From NCBI GenBank assembly GCA_026004775.1, contig BPJU01000017.1, forward strand, positions 87,008 through 151,007: 64,000 nt of DNA, in the 5' to 3' direction. Of this stretch, positions 19,552 to 29,767 are shown one piece after another; position 1 is the stretch's first letter; each line of letters starts with the position of its first letter. This stretch comes from Pirellulaceae bacterium. GTDB lineage: Bacteria; Planctomycetota; Planctomycetia; Pirellulales; Pirellulaceae. Under the pieces are notes generated by a model. It worked only from the letters and a program-made list of their open reading frames with translations, did no database searches and was not told the DNA's origin. The position numbers were made by a program, and so were the translations under genes.

Positions 19552-21930
19552 CTACTCGCGCAAATACAGCACGTCGCGCAAGTCCAACTTCTTCAGCGCG
19601 CGAAACAACACCCCATAAGCAGCCGCCGTAAACAGCGCCGACAACAGTCCCGCTACAAGGACATTCCACCACCGCAGCACGACCGGCAACCGAATGAACT
19701 CACTTTCGTAACCGACCGCCGTCAGCCAGGTCAATCCGTAACCGCCGGCAATTCCTATCAGCCAGGCAATGCTGTTTACCAGCAGAGCTTCCCGGAAAAA
19801 GGTTTTGCCCAGAAACGGCACACTGTAGCCCGTCGCTCCCAGAATGGCCACTTCCCGTCGCCGTTCGTGAAAATTGACAAACATCACATTCAGAATATTG
19901 CCGAATAGAACTGCCCCAGAGAATGTTACGATTACTGCAATGAACACGAATTGATTTTGTAACAGAGTTTTTTTCAATGTGGCAACGGTGTCATGCTGGA
20001 CACGAACCGACTGGAGTTCCGGGAGGTCGGCTACAGCTTTCCACAATTCAGTCGGCGCCTGATGCGACGGGCTCCACTCTGCTTGTACGGCGTCTAACAC
20101 AAAACTACTACCAATAAGTTCGTGCAGGTATTCGATTCTCGCATAAGCTGCCATCCCCAGGTAGCTATCCGAGATGCGTACCACAGGAGCCTTCACGGCC
20201 CGCCGTTCGCCGCGCATCGGCACCAGCTCTACCAACTGCCCTTCGCGCACGTGGAGAACCTCGGCCAGCTTCCGCGTCAACACCAGGCCGCTGTGCGGGA
20301 TAGGAATCGCCCGGCCCCGCGGATCCAGGGGGATGGTCAGGCGAGCACCGGTAGCCAGGCAGCTTATGGCCCCCAACCGGCGGCGGTGTTCGTGTTGAAA
20401 AACACACGGCCAGTCGAACAGCGGTTCGGTGTGGACGATGCCGGGCAACCGAGCAAGTTCGTGCCACGCCTCTTCAGGCCTCGCATCGGCCAAGATGAAG
20501 TCGACATCGCTTCGCCACATCCGGTGGAATTGAAAATCGATCAAGAAGTTCTGCGCGGCTACGAACATCAGGCCGGCGGTCAAGAACGATGCGCCGGCGG
20601 TCGAAGCGGCCAGGGCCGTGAGCGTGCGTGCGGGACGGCGGGCCAGATGCCGCACCACCATCCGCCAGGCCAGATCCAGCCGCCGCCAAACACGAGGAAA
20701 TCGCTCCAGCCACACGCTCCGTGCTCGAAGCGGCGGTTCCGGACGCATCGCTTCCGCCGGCCGCAGTCGCAACAACTGGCTGACCGCTCGATAACTGCCC
20801 GCTGCCGACGCTACCAGTGCCGCTACCAATCCCACGGCATGGACCGATGGATAGAAACTCGATTCCAGCCGCGGAAACTCAAAGTAGTGTCGATACACAG
20901 CCGTCATGCCCCACGAGGCCAATTGTCCCAAAAAGCTGCCCGCCAAAGCTCCCAGGCAACCCACCATCAGACCGAACGCCAGATAGTGCCGCAGCAACTG
21001 CCCCTTCGAATACCCCAAAGCAGCCAGGGTTCCCAGAACGGTGCGTTGTTGTCGCATCAGTCGCCCCAGGAACACGTGCAACACCAAAGCCGCCGCGGCC
21101 AGGAAGATGCTGGGCACCACAAAAGCAAAAGCTCGCAATCCCTGTAGCTCGTTGTTCAACACCTGATGCGAACTCTGCTGCCGCCGCAAAACCGCAGCCA
21201 GCACTCCGTATTCCTCCAGACGCTCTTCCAGCAACCTCAGGGGAGTTTCCGGGACACGACGCCCTGGCTTGGACAACAATCCCACCACCTGATTGACCGC
21301 ACCGCGCATATCCGCCAACTCTTCGGCCAACTCCCACGGAACGTAACAGACGGCAAACCGCCGCGGATCCGGCAACAACTGCCCCACGTCGACCGCATAC
21401 ACAAATTCGCTGCTGATAAACGTGCCCGCGATGACCAACTCCCGTTCCTGCCGGCGCACGATCAAGCGCAGACGATCACCGGGCCGCAGACGATGAGCCC
21501 GCGCAAAGGCTTCGTTGACCATCACCTGGTCTTCACGCCATCCGGTAAGGAACGTGCCGCGCTCAAGAAGCGGCCGGTTTAGCCGCGCACGATCGATCGG
21601 CGACCAACTGATCAACCGGGCATTGATTGGGTAGGAGACTCCGGCCAACAACAGCCTGCCACTCGTTTCGATGCGGCCCTGCCAGTCCTGTACGCCGAAA
21701 ACTTTCATGCGCGCGGCAAGTTCGGCTCGAGGTACGCGTTTGAGCGTGATCCAAAAATCGGCCATCCGGCAGGTATGGTAATAGTCCTCCATGGCATTTC
21801 GCAGATTGTTATATGAGGAGCGCATGGCGATAAAGCAGGTGTCGCCCACCGCAATGATGCCGGCAATCGCCGCCATCAAGAAACTGGATCGCCGCACGTC
21901 CCGCCATAACTTGCGCCGCAACACGTTCAC
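19552..21930 (-). CDS. FtsX-domain ABC permease, MacB-like
   Basis: A 792-residue permease with an N-terminal TM helix (SSFLMAAIAGIIAVGDTCFIAM), a large periplasmic domain, then a first FtsX block (FAFVVPSIFLAAAALVLHVF, LAFGLMVGCLGALAGSFLGQL, AVGLVAALVASAAGSYRAV). A second TM/periplasmic unit begins near RTLTALAASTAGASFLTAGLMF and a final FtsX block spans FVFIAVIVTFSGAVLFGNIL to FTAAAYGVLFRAL. Two FtsX units in one chain make this a LolE/YknZ-type double-module permease. Its start overlaps the ATPase stop by 4 nt (ATGA), and the adaptor gene follows. Likely exports a lipoprotein, peptide or small molecule; no direct clue to which. Confidence 0.85.
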   Translation of the reverse strand: MNVLRRKLWRDVRRSSFLMAAIAGIIAVGDTCFIAMRSSYNNLRNAMEDYYHTCRMADFWITLKRVPRAELAARMKVFGVQDWQGRIETSGRLLLAGVSYPINARLISWSPIDRARLNRPLLERGTFLTGWREDQVMVNEAFARAHRLRPGDRLRLIVRRQERELVIAGTFISSEFVYAVDVGQLLPDPRRFAVCYVPWELAEELADMRGAVNQVVGLLSKPGRRVPETPLRLLEERLEEYGVLAAVLRRQQSSHQVLNNELQGLRAFAFVVPSIFLAAAALVLHVFLGRLMRQQRTVLGTLAALGYSKGQLLRHYLAFGLMVGCLGALAGSFLGQLASWGMTAVYRHYFEFPRLESSFYPSVHAVGLVAALVASAAGSYRAVSQLLRLRPAEAMRPEPPLRARSVWLERFPRVWRRLDLAWRMVVRHLARRPARTLTALAASTAGASFLTAGLMFVAAQNFLIDFQFHRMWRSDVDFILADARPEEAWHELARLPGIVHTEPLFDWPCVFQHEHRRRLGAISCLATGARLTIPLDPRGRAIPIPHSGLVLTRKLAEVLHVREGQLVELVPMRGERRAVKAPVVRISDSYLGMAAYARIEYLHELIGSSFVLDAVQAEWSPSHQAPTELWKAVADLPELQSVRVQHDTVATLKKTLLQNQFVFIAVIVTFSGAVLFGNILNVMFVNFHERRREVAILGATGYSVPFLGKTFFREALLVNSIAWLIGIAGGYGLTWLTAVGYESEFIRLPVVLRWWNVLVAGLLSALFTAAAYGVLFRALKKLDLRDVLYLRE

Positions 21931-22676
21931 CAGACCACCTCCTCCGGCGCGATGGGCGAGCAGTTCTGTTGGATGTCGCGGATCTTCCCCGAGCTAATAT
22001 GCACCACGCGTTCGGCAATGCCGCAAAGAGCTGTGTTGTGGGTGATGATCACCACTGTCTGCTGAAGCTCCCGGTGCAGGTCCACCAGCAAGCGTAGAAC
22101 ACGGCGAGCGGTGGCCAGGTCCAGAGCGCCGGTCGGCTCGTCGCACAAGAGCAGGGTGGGGTTCTTGACGAGGGCTCGAGCCAACGCCACCCGTTGCTGC
22201 TCGCCACCACTGAGCTCGGCCGGAAAATGGTGCCGTCGCTCCCACAACCCCACACGTTCCAGCATCTGCTGCACGTCGCGGGGATGCTCCACAAGTTCGG
22301 CCGCCGCCTGCACGTTCTCTTCCGCCGTCAACGACGGTACCAAATTATAAAACTGAAATACGAAGCCGACGTGCCTCCGGCGATACTCCGTCAATCGCCC
22401 CGCGTCGACCCGCGACAACTCCAAACTCTCTTCCTCGAACCAGATCCTCCCTTCCGTCGGTTGATCCAAGCCGCCGATCAGGTTCAAGAGTGTCGTTTTT
22501 CCCGATCCGCTCGGGCCGACAATCGCCAGCAGCTCGCCCCGCAACACGTCAAGTTGAACGCCGTCCAACACCGTAAGCGGCACTTGGCCCACGGTGTATA
22601 CGCGACTGACTTTTTCCAGGCGAACCAAAGCTCTGTCCTTCACACCGGCCGCTCCCTCCACATACTGGCAGGTCAA
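21927..22676 (-). CDS. ABC transporter ATP-binding protein, LolD/MacB-type
   Basis: A 249-residue ATPase. It has Walker [18 protein letters not shown], the Q-loop [18 protein letters not shown], signature [15 protein letters not shown], Walker [13 protein letters not shown], and the switch histidine in [10 protein letters not shown]. The VFQ-x-YNL-P-LTA-ENV spacing is typical of the LolD/MacB/FtsE group, which pairs with FtsX-fold permeases. That is what its neighbour encodes, overlapping by 4 nt. It is the first gene of the minus-strand operon running to 15595. The upstream region 22677-23112 is shared with the divergent DUF1501 gene. Confidence 0.9.
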   Translation of the reverse strand: MTCQYVEGAAGVKDRALVRLEKVSRVYTVGQVPLTVLDGVQLDVLRGELLAIVGPSGSGKTTLLNLIGGLDQPTEGRIWFEEESLELSRVDAGRLTEYRRRHVGFVFQFYNLVPSLTAEENVQAAAELVEHPRDVQQMLERVGLWERRHHFPAELSGGEQQRVALARALVKNPTLLLCDEPTGALDLATARRVLRLLVDLHRELQQTVVIITHNTALCGIAERVVHISSGKIRDIQQNCSPIAPEEVVW

Positions 22677-22920
22677 GATACTCGTAGATCCAGCGCCAGT
22701 TTATCGCGCTTCGGTTCAGGACGCTCTCGCTATCGGCCCCACACGAGATTGTCCCAGATTTTTCCACAACCCGAGTCACACGACACGAGTCCCACTTTTT
22801 TCATGCGCCGTCGAGCGGCGGCGAGGGCCCAAGCCGAGTGTTGCAAGGTGCCCGATACGCGGCCCACCGAGATGACGTGCCAGACAACTCCCCAGCATAG
22901 GCTCGGCATAACCATCCTGT

Positions 22921-22934
22921 GTATATATGTATAC
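22921..22934. promoter_or_regulatory. Short palindrome in divergent promoter region
   Basis: GTATA-TATG-TATAC at 22921-22934 lies between the divergent ABC ATPase (22676, minus) and DUF1501 (23113, plus) genes. It is AT-rich in a GC-rich context and could be an operator, but no regulator family is implied. Confidence 0.3.
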
Positions 22935-22965
22935 CCATCATGGTCCGGTCACGTCGCCAAAAAGC

Positions 22966-22994
22966 TTGAATGGATAAACACAACTTGATACGAT
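22966..22994 (+). promoter_or_regulatory. Candidate sigma-70-like promoter for DUF1501 gene
   Basis: TTGAAT (22966-22971), a 17-bp spacer, then TACGAT (22989-22994). Each hexamer matches four of six consensus bases. It points toward the DUF1501 start at 23113, leaving a leader of roughly 110 nt. Match quality is modest. Confidence 0.3.
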
Positions 22995-23112
22995 AGGGGC
23001 GTCCTTCCGAAAAGGAATAAGTAGTATACGCAGCGGTCGTGGGCACCGGTTCCACCGGATCGTTGCCTCTGACCGGCTACGGGCAGACAGTGCGAAGCCA
23101 GGGAGACGCGCT

Positions 23113-24474
23113 ATGCTGACCATCTTGGGTCAACCGACTCGTCGAGCGGGTTTTTGTGACGGCGTGGATCGCCGGGACTTTCTGAAAATCGGCGGCATGG
23201 TTTTGGGCGGGTTTTCGCTGGCCGAGCTATTACGGTTGGAAGCGCGTGCGGGGGTGGGACGCTCGCACAAAGCGATCATCAATATCTTCCTGCCGGGTGG
23301 ACCGCCGCATCAGGACATGTGGGATATCAAGGTGGATGCTCCGGCGGAGATCCGCGGCGAGTTTCGGCCGATCAAGACGAATGTGCCGGGGATTGAGATA
23401 TGCGAGCTGTTCCCGCGCATCGCGTCGATGATGGACAAGTTTGTGCCGATCCGTAGCGTGGTCGGTGCCACGGGACACCATTATTCGTTCCAGACGCTTA
23501 CCGGACGGCACAACGCCAATCAACCCGCCGGCGGATGGCCCTCGTTTGGCGCTTGGATCAGCAAATTGCAGGGCCCGGTCGATCCGGCCGTGCCGCCGCA
23601 CCTGTCGCTTTTCTACAAGACCGACCATGCTCCGTGGGGCGATCCAGGCGACGGCGGATTTTTGGGAATGGCTCATGCCCCGTTCCGCCTGGTAGGCGGC
23701 CGCAACGAGGTGTCTCGTACAGACAACATGGTGCTTCAGGGCATTACGCTGGATCGCTTGCAGGATCGCGAGACGCTCCGCGCTTCGTTGGATCGGCTGC
23801 GCCGCGAGATCGACCAGTCGGGCGTGATGGACGGCCTGGACTCATTCACACAGCAAGCTTTGGGGATCCTCACTTCCTCAAAACTGGCCGACGCAATGGA
23901 TCTATCCAAAGAAGATCCGCGGATTGTCGAACGATACGGAAAAGGCAGCCCGAAGTTCCGCGATGATGGTGCTCCCAAGATGAACGAGAATCTGCTGATC
24001 GCTCGGCGATTGGTAGAAGCCGGAGCACGTGTGGTGTCGCTCAACTACAGCCGCTGGGATTGGCACGGAAACAACTTCGGCCAGGCTCGCTCCGACATGC
24101 CCATGCTGGATCAATGCCTCTCGGCTCTGGTCGAAGATCTGCACGAGCGCGGTTTGGACAAGGATGTGTCGGTTGTGGTATGGGGTGAATTCGGACGCAC
24201 ACCCAAGATCAACAAGGATGCCGGCCGCGACCATTGGCCTCAAGTTTCCTGCGCTCTGCTTGCCGGCGGCGGTATGCGGACCGGGCAGGTGATCGGCGCC
24301 ACGAATCGTCTTGGTGAATATGCCACCGAGCGTCCTGTAACGTTCCAAGAAATCCTGGCTACACTTTACCACAACATGGGTATCAACCTGCGGGCCGTGC
24401 GCGAGTTTGACTTGCGCGGACGACCTCAATATCCGGTTGATCCCGAGGTGGAACCGATCCACGAGTTGATCTAG
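23113..24474 (+). CDS. DUF1501 family exported protein
   Basis: A 453-residue DUF1501 protein, a family within the alkaline phosphatase/sulfatase-like fold that is common in planctomycetes. It starts with a Tat-like signal, [22 protein letters not shown] (about residues 17-38). Conserved motifs include [30 protein letters not shown] [43 protein letters not shown] and [15 protein letters not shown]. The GEFGRTP and GRDHWP segments are invariant across the family and probably hold metal or phosphate ligands. It is normally encoded beside a PSD1 gene; here the PSD1 gene follows 455 nt downstream on the same strand. Biochemical function is not established. Confidence 0.88.
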   Translation: MLTILGQPTRRAGFCDGVDRRDFLKIGGMVLGGFSLAELLRLEARAGVGRSHKAIINIFLPGGPPHQDMWDIKVDAPAEIRGEFRPIKTNVPGIEICELFPRIASMMDKFVPIRSVVGATGHHYSFQTLTGRHNANQPAGGWPSFGAWISKLQGPVDPAVPPHLSLFYKTDHAPWGDPGDGGFLGMAHAPFRLVGGRNEVSRTDNMVLQGITLDRLQDRETLRASLDRLRREIDQSGVMDGLDSFTQQALGILTSSKLADAMDLSKEDPRIVERYGKGSPKFRDDGAPKMNENLLIARRLVEAGARVVSLNYSRWDWHGNNFGQARSDMPMLDQCLSALVEDLHERGLDKDVSVVVWGEFGRTPKINKDAGRDHWPQVSCALLAGGGMRTGQVIGATNRLGEYATERPVTFQEILATLYHNMGINLRAVREFDLRGRPQYPVDPEVEPIHELI

Positions 24475-24929
24475 CACTTGCCGGTCGGCTCATATCGAGC
24501 TTCCCTTGTAGGCGGCCTGGGTGTGTTTGTATTCCATCCGGTGGCTGAATCGTTCGGCCTTTAACACTTTCGGCTACACCTGTCAGCCCCGTTCTTCCAA
24601 AGAGCGGCTGCTAAAAGTAAGGGCATGGTAATGGCGCGAAGTCCAACAGAGTGGCATTCTGGCAATTCGACCGCCTGCGGGCGCAAATCGCGACCGGCAT
24701 GGCTCGGTGCCGGCTCGATGTGAATAAGAAGTCAAGGCTGAGCGGAGGGGCGCTGCGTTTCAGCAAGTGGCTTGCATTGATGGGAATTGCTATATTGGGT
24801 GCGTAACCTGCCGGCTGGTCCCGGCCGGTTCGATCGAACTCCGTGAGTTTATCCTGCCCTCGAGCCGATGGCATCGGAGCAACTGCTGGTGCTTCGGCGG
24901 ACCGCAACGGTAGTTGGATGTAATAGTTG
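24475..24929 (+). other. Intergenic region before PSD1 gene
   Basis: A 455-bp stretch with no believable ORF on either strand. The sequence is slightly richer in A/T near 24770-24800 (TTGCAT ... TATATT), which may mark a promoter for the downstream PSD1 gene, but the element spacing is too short to be convincing. Confidence 0.3.
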
Positions 24930-27173
24930 ATGAGGATCGGTCACGCAATGCGCGGCTTTGGGCTACTGGTACTCGGCGTTTTCGGCTGCGTTTCGCTGGC
25001 CGGCGTATCGACGGCGCAAAGTCCGCTGTTCGACATCGAAGTGATGGCCGTGTTGTCGAAAGCCGGTTGTAACGCCGGGGCCTGCCACGGGAACCAGAAC
25101 GGCAAGGGCGGTTTTCGCTTGTCGCTGCGCGGTGAAGATCCCGATTTCGACTATCAGGCCATTACCCGCCACGAAGGAGGCCGCCGCATCAATCGTTTCG
25201 ATCCGGCCAACAGCCTCCTGTTGTGCAAGCCTTTGATGCAGGTGCCCCACGAAGGCGGCAAACGCTTTGGAATTGATTCGGTCGCCTATCGCGTGTTGCT
25301 GGATTGGATTGCCGCCGGAGCTGTGCGAGCTCCCGCCCCACGCCTGGTCGAGCTCCGCGTGGAACCGCCATCGTATACGTGGCCGGCCGACCAGCAGGAA
25401 CTGGCTCTTCATGTCGAGGCTCGTTTCGCTGACGGCTCGGTTCGGGACGTGACGGACATGGCCGTCTATGAAAATGCCGATGGACCGGTGGTCGTCGAAG
25501 CCGACGGACGCCTGCGACCCATCGGCCCCGGTGAAGGGACGCTCGTGGTGCGATTCCTCGACCAGCAGGTTCCGGTACGGGTGCTGATCCCCTTCGATTC
25601 ATCCCGTCTGGCCAATTCAGGCGACACCGGCACCGACTCGAGCCCGGCGAACTACATCGACACCTGGATCGATCAGAAGCTTGAGCTGCTGGGTGTTCCT
25701 TCTTCGGGCATGTGTGAGGATGGCGTGTTTGTGAGGCGAGTTTATCTGGACCTGATCGGTTTATTGCCGGCGGCTGAGGAAGTTCGGGCGTTCTGTGAGG
25801 ACACGCGGCCCGACAAACGGGAACGTCTGGTTGATGAGTTGCTGGGGCGGTTTGAATTTGCCGAACATTGGGCACTCAAGTGGTCGGATCTATTGCGCAA
25901 CGAGGAAAAGGTTCTCGATACGCGCGGCGTCGATGTCTTTTACGAATGGATACGAGATGCCATTGCTCAGGACATGCCGCTCGATCAAATCGTGCGGCAA
26001 TTGATAACGGCCCGAGGTAGCACGTATGAAGTGCCGGCAACGAACTTCTATCGTGCTCATCGGGATCCGTTTATACGAGCAGAAACCGTGGCCCGGCTCT
26101 TCCTGGGAGTGCGCCTCCAGTGCGCCCGCTGCCACAACCACCCGTTCGACCGGTGGACCCTGGACGATTATTACGCATGGGCCTCGTGCTTTGACGGGAT
26201 CGAATACGAAATCATCAAGAATGACCGGCAAGACAAGTTCGACCAGCATGAGTTTGTCGGCGAACAGATTGTCAAAGTGAAAGCCGAGGGGTTGGTGCGC
26301 AATCCACGGACCGGTCGAGAGGCTCTGCCACGCCTGTTGGGAACGGATCGCCAAATCAATCCTGCCGAGCAGGATCGGCTGACGGTGGTTGCCGAGTGGC
26401 TCGCTTCGCCGGAAAATCCCTGGTTCAGCCGGGTTCTGGCCAATTGGGTGTTCTATCATCTGATGGGCCGAGGACTGGTCGATCCGCTGGATGATTTTCG
26501 TACCACCAATCCGCCGTCGCATCCGGAGTTGCTCGAAGCGCTGGCTCAAGATTTGGCCGCGCACCAGTTCCAGCTCAAGCCTCTGGTGCGGCGGATCGTT
26601 CTCAGTCGAGCCTACCAGCGTTCGGCTCGGCCCGTTGCAGGCCAACCCGAAGACGATCGTTTTTTTGCCCGAGCGGTGGTGCGCCGGTTGACGGCTGAGC
26701 AACTGCTCGATGCGCAAAGTCAGGTTTTGGAGGCACCTCTCAGCTTTGCCGGTTATCCACCGGGAACGCGTGCCGGGCAGATCCGCGGTGTGCGGCGTGT
26801 GCGCGAGCGCCAACAGCGCCCCACCGAGGACGACCGCTTCCTGCGTACCTTCGGGAAGCCGGATCGGCTGTTGGCTTGTGAGTGTGAGCGGAGCAACGAG
26901 TTGTCGCTCAAACAGGTCTTCTGGTTGACGGGCGAATCGCTCCAGACACGACTGGCCAACTCGCCGCGGGTGGCGCAATGGGTCGCTCGGGAGCCGGCGC
27001 GTGATATCGAGTCGTTGCAAGAGTTGTATTGGAGCGCTTTGGCACGCCCGCCGTCTGAAGAAGAACAGCATCGATGCCTCGACTATCTGTCCGACCGGGA
27101 CAGCCGGCAGGCGGCATGGCAGGATATCGTGTGGGCGGTGTTGACTTCCCGAGAATTTATGTTCCGTCATTAG
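24930..27173 (+). CDS. PSD1 cytochrome/DUF1549/DUF1553 secreted protein
   Basis: About 747 residues from ATG 24930; ATG 24948 with GAGG upstream is an alternative. A signal peptide (GLLVLGVFGCVSLAGVSTAQ) precedes the cytochrome-like segment VLSKAGCNAGACHGNQNGKGGFRLSLRG. A short Ig-like region follows, then DUF1549 (VRRVYLDLIGLLPAAEEV, LQCARCHNHPFDRW) and DUF1553 (SRVLANWVFYHLMGRG, LTAEQLLDAQSQVL, FGKPDRLLACECERSNE). It is shorter than the 1,100-residue paralogue at 5-8 kb because it lacks that protein's long insert before the C-terminus. It lies downstream of a DUF1501 gene, the usual pairing, and upstream of an MBL-fold gene and a second DUF1501 gene. Probably periplasmic; the reaction is not known. 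Confidence 0.88.
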   Translation: MRIGHAMRGFGLLVLGVFGCVSLAGVSTAQSPLFDIEVMAVLSKAGCNAGACHGNQNGKGGFRLSLRGEDPDFDYQAITRHEGGRRINRFDPANSLLLCKPLMQVPHEGGKRFGIDSVAYRVLLDWIAAGAVRAPAPRLVELRVEPPSYTWPADQQELALHVEARFADGSVRDVTDMAVYENADGPVVVEADGRLRPIGPGEGTLVVRFLDQQVPVRVLIPFDSSRLANSGDTGTDSSPANYIDTWIDQKLELLGVPSSGMCEDGVFVRRVYLDLIGLLPAAEEVRAFCEDTRPDKRERLVDELLGRFEFAEHWALKWSDLLRNEEKVLDTRGVDVFYEWIRDAIAQDMPLDQIVRQLITARGSTYEVPATNFYRAHRDPFIRAETVARLFLGVRLQCARCHNHPFDRWTLDDYYAWASCFDGIEYEIIKNDRQDKFDQHEFVGEQIVKVKAEGLVRNPRTGREALPRLLGTDRQINPAEQDRLTVVAEWLASPENPWFSRVLANWVFYHLMGRGLVDPLDDFRTTNPPSHPELLEALAQDLAAHQFQLKPLVRRIVLSRAYQRSARPVAGQPEDDRFFARAVVRRLTAEQLLDAQSQVLEAPLSFAGYPPGTRAGQIRGVRRVRERQQRPTEDDRFLRTFGKPDRLLACECERSNELSLKQVFWLTGESLQTRLANSPRVAQWVAREPARDIESLQELYWSALARPPSEEEQHRCLDYLSDRDSRQAAWQDIVWAVLTSREFMFRH

Positions 27174-27223
27174 CCACGGCATTCCCGGGGCTTGGTGGAT
27201 ATGGCAGGAAATGTTCCTCACAA

Positions 27224-28306
27224 ATGAGCGGTAACCCCATGTGTTGGAATACATCGAGGTGTGCAGGGTGGGTGCAAGTTTGGGCCGCAGTGGTTGTGGT
27301 AGCAAATACGGTCTCCGGGCTGTGGGCCGGAGTACGCGATGGGCGCCTTGATATTTACTGGATCGACGTCGAAGGAGGTGCGGCCACCCTCATGGTAACG
27401 CCGGCCGGCCAGACGATTCTGGTGGATACAGGTAATCCCGGACCACGCGATCCGGATCGCATCGTCAGGACATTGGTCGAGCAGGCCGGTTGCCAGAAAA
27501 TCGATTTTCTCGTGATTACACATTACCATCGCGACCATTACGGAGGTGCAGCGACGCTGGCCACTCAAGTTCCCATCGACACACTCTACGACAACGGCCG
27601 ATTCGATGGCATGCCGGACGACCCGGGACGCGAATATTTTGAATTTCCGTGCCGAAAGCGGATCGTCATACAACCGGGGATGCGCCTGCCGGTCATGCAG
27701 CGGGAGGGCTCACCGCCGCTGGAGATCCTTTGCCTGGCGGCGCGGCAGCAGTTCATCGACCCGCCAGCCGGGGTTCCGGAAAATACCGCCATTTGCCAAT
27801 CGCATCGGGACAAGGAACGCGACGGTTCCGACAACGCCAATAGCATCGTTTTGCTGGTGCGTTTCGGGATGTTCCGGTTCCTGGATGCCGGCGATCTTAC
27901 CTGGAACCTGGAAAAGCGGCTGGTTTGTCCGGTGAATCTGGTGGGAGAAGTGGATGTCTATCAGGTGACCCATCATGGGTTGGACAGCAGCAACAATCCG
28001 GTGGTGTTGCAATCGATCAAGCCTACGGTGGCCGTGATGAACAACGGGGCGACCAAAGGTTGCATGCCGGAAGTGTTTGCTACTTTGAAGGAGACGCCCT
28101 CCCTTGAGGCGATTTATCAAGTGCATCGCAATGTGCGGCCCGATGGCTCGGTGAATAATACGGCCGATGAGTATATTGCGAACGACGAGGTGGCATGTAA
28201 GGGTGAGGGAATTGTGTTGTCGGTGGCAGCGGACGCGACGAGCTACGAAGTTCGTGTGCCCGCCAAAGGCCATCGGCGCACGTTTGCAGTACGGGCAAAA
28301 CCATGA
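27224..28306 (+). CDS. Secreted MBL-fold (ComEC-like) hydrolase
   Basis: About 360 residues from ATG 27224; ATG 27239 is also possible. A hydrophobic N-terminal segment (VQVWAAVVVVANTVSGLWAG) suggests export. The metallo-beta-lactamase fold is shown by ILVDTGNPGPRDPDRI, the zinc motif THYHRDHYGG (H-x-H-x-D-H), DAGDLTW and TQVTHHGLDSS-like YQVTHHGLDSSNN. The order and spacing resemble the ComEC C-terminal hydrolase domain and stand-alone relatives that cut nucleotides or other phosphoesters. It ends with a 4-nt overlap (ATGA) into a DUF1501 gene, so the two are likely co-translated. Substrate unknown. Confidence 0.82.
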   Translation: MSGNPMCWNTSRCAGWVQVWAAVVVVANTVSGLWAGVRDGRLDIYWIDVEGGAATLMVTPAGQTILVDTGNPGPRDPDRIVRTLVEQAGCQKIDFLVITHYHRDHYGGAATLATQVPIDTLYDNGRFDGMPDDPGREYFEFPCRKRIVIQPGMRLPVMQREGSPPLEILCLAARQQFIDPPAGVPENTAICQSHRDKERDGSDNANSIVLLVRFGMFRFLDAGDLTWNLEKRLVCPVNLVGEVDVYQVTHHGLDSSNNPVVLQSIKPTVAVMNNGATKGCMPEVFATLKETPSLEAIYQVHRNVRPDGSVNNTADEYIANDEVACKGEGIVLSVAADATSYEVRVPAKGHRRTFAVRAKP

Positions 28307-29694
28307 ACGGATTATTTAGCGGATGTCGTGGATTCGCACAGTTGCGCTGGACGCGCCGCCAGGCACTGCGTGCCGGTATGGCCGGGATGCTGGGGTTGTC
28401 TGGCTTGCCACTCCTTCGGGCGTCAACCCCGCGCAAGATTCGTCCTCGAGCCCGCTCGGTGATCTTTCTCTTCCAGTGGGGCGGTCCCAGCCATATCGAC
28501 ATGTTCGATATGAAACCTTCCGCGCCCGATAAAATCCGGGGACCCTACAAACCAATTTCCACCTCCGCCGACGGGATACAGATTTGCGAGCTGCTGCCGG
28601 AACTGGCCAGGCGGATGCACCATGTCACTCTTATCCGGTCGGTGACGCATGACATGAAAAACCACAATTCCGCCGGCTATTATGCACTGACGGGTCATCG
28701 CCCGCCCTCGGATGATCAGCGGCTGCGCGATTCGCTTGACTTGTTTCCCGCATACGGCAGCGTGGTGGACCATCTGGCCCCCAACACCAACGGTATGCCC
28801 ACCTTCGTGGCCTACCCACATGTCATTCGCGACGGCTCGGTTACACCTGGTCAACATGCCAGTTTCCTGGGCAAGAAGCACGACCCGCTGTTCTTCCAGG
28901 ACGATCCGAACTCGGATCGGTTCCAATTGCCCGAATTACAGCTACCCTCGGGCCTGACGCTGGATCGTCTCTCCCGGCGGCGGCAGCTCCAACAACTGGT
29001 AGATCGACAGGCTGGCTATTGGGAGCAGGTAGCTGAAACGCGGGAAGTGGATGAGTTTTTTCAGAAGGCGGTCGAGCTGATGAGTTCTCCGGCGGTGCGG
29101 CGAGCGTTCGATTTGACACAGGAGCCGGATGCCGTACGCGAGCGTTATGGGCGCACGACGTACGGGCAAAGCTGCCTGTTGGCCAGGCGGCTGGTGGAGG
29201 CGGGTGTGAAGTTCGTGACGGTCTATTTCGCCCCGGACATCGGCGGCCGGCGCATCGATTCGGGAGGATGGGACACCCACGGATTCGACAATACGCGCAT
29301 GTTTCAGATCGTCGACAAATATCACTTTCCGATCACCGAGCACACTCTGCCGGTACTGTTGGATGAACTGGATGAGCGCGGCTTGTTGGAGCAGACGCTG
29401 GTGGTGTGGATGGGTGAGTTCGGAAGGACTCCCAAACTGAATGACAATGAAAGCCGTGATCATTGGCCGCAATGCTACACGGTGCTGCTGGCCGGCGGCG
29501 GCGTAAAACGCGGCTACGTATACGGCAAGTCCGATGCGTATGCGATGTTTCCGGACGAGCACCCGGTGAAGCCGGAAGATCTCGCGGCTACGATCTATTA
29601 TCTGTTAGGCATCGATCCGGCCACGGAGATTTACGATCGCAGCCAGCGGCCCTTGGCGATCGGGGGGCGCCCCATCCTGGACATCGTAGCCTGA
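28303..29694 (+). CDS. DUF1501 family exported protein (second copy)
   Basis: A 463-residue DUF1501 protein overlapping the MBL-fold gene by 4 nt. An Arg-rich start (WTRRQALRAGMAGMLGLSGLPLL, about residues 15-37) looks like a Tat signal. Family motifs are [76 protein letters not shown] and LAGGGVKRGYVYGKSD. Compared with the copy at 23113 it has the HxxxxN-GHRP region fully preserved and a longer central helical segment. Together with the PSD1 gene at 24930 it makes a DUF1501-PSD1-MBL-DUF1501 row on one strand. Confidence 0.88.
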   Translation: MNGLFSGCRGFAQLRWTRRQALRAGMAGMLGLSGLPLLRASTPRKIRPRARSVIFLFQWGGPSHIDMFDMKPSAPDKIRGPYKPISTSADGIQICELLPELARRMHHVTLIRSVTHDMKNHNSAGYYALTGHRPPSDDQRLRDSLDLFPAYGSVVDHLAPNTNGMPTFVAYPHVIRDGSVTPGQHASFLGKKHDPLFFQDDPNSDRFQLPELQLPSGLTLDRLSRRRQLQQLVDRQAGYWEQVAETREVDEFFQKAVELMSSPAVRRAFDLTQEPDAVRERYGRTTYGQSCLLARRLVEAGVKFVTVYFAPDIGGRRIDSGGWDTHGFDNTRMFQIVDKYHFPITEHTLPVLLDELDERGLLEQTLVVWMGEFGRTPKLNDNESRDHWPQCYTVLLAGGGVKRGYVYGKSDAYAMFPDEHPVKPEDLAATIYYLLGIDPATEIYDRSQRPLAIGGRPILDIVA

Positions 29695-29767
29695 AGTTCC
29701 CGGCGGGACACGCCCATCCGGCCAACTGCTTGCCGTTCCATTGGGTCTTGCAGCGACGCGATGTCGG

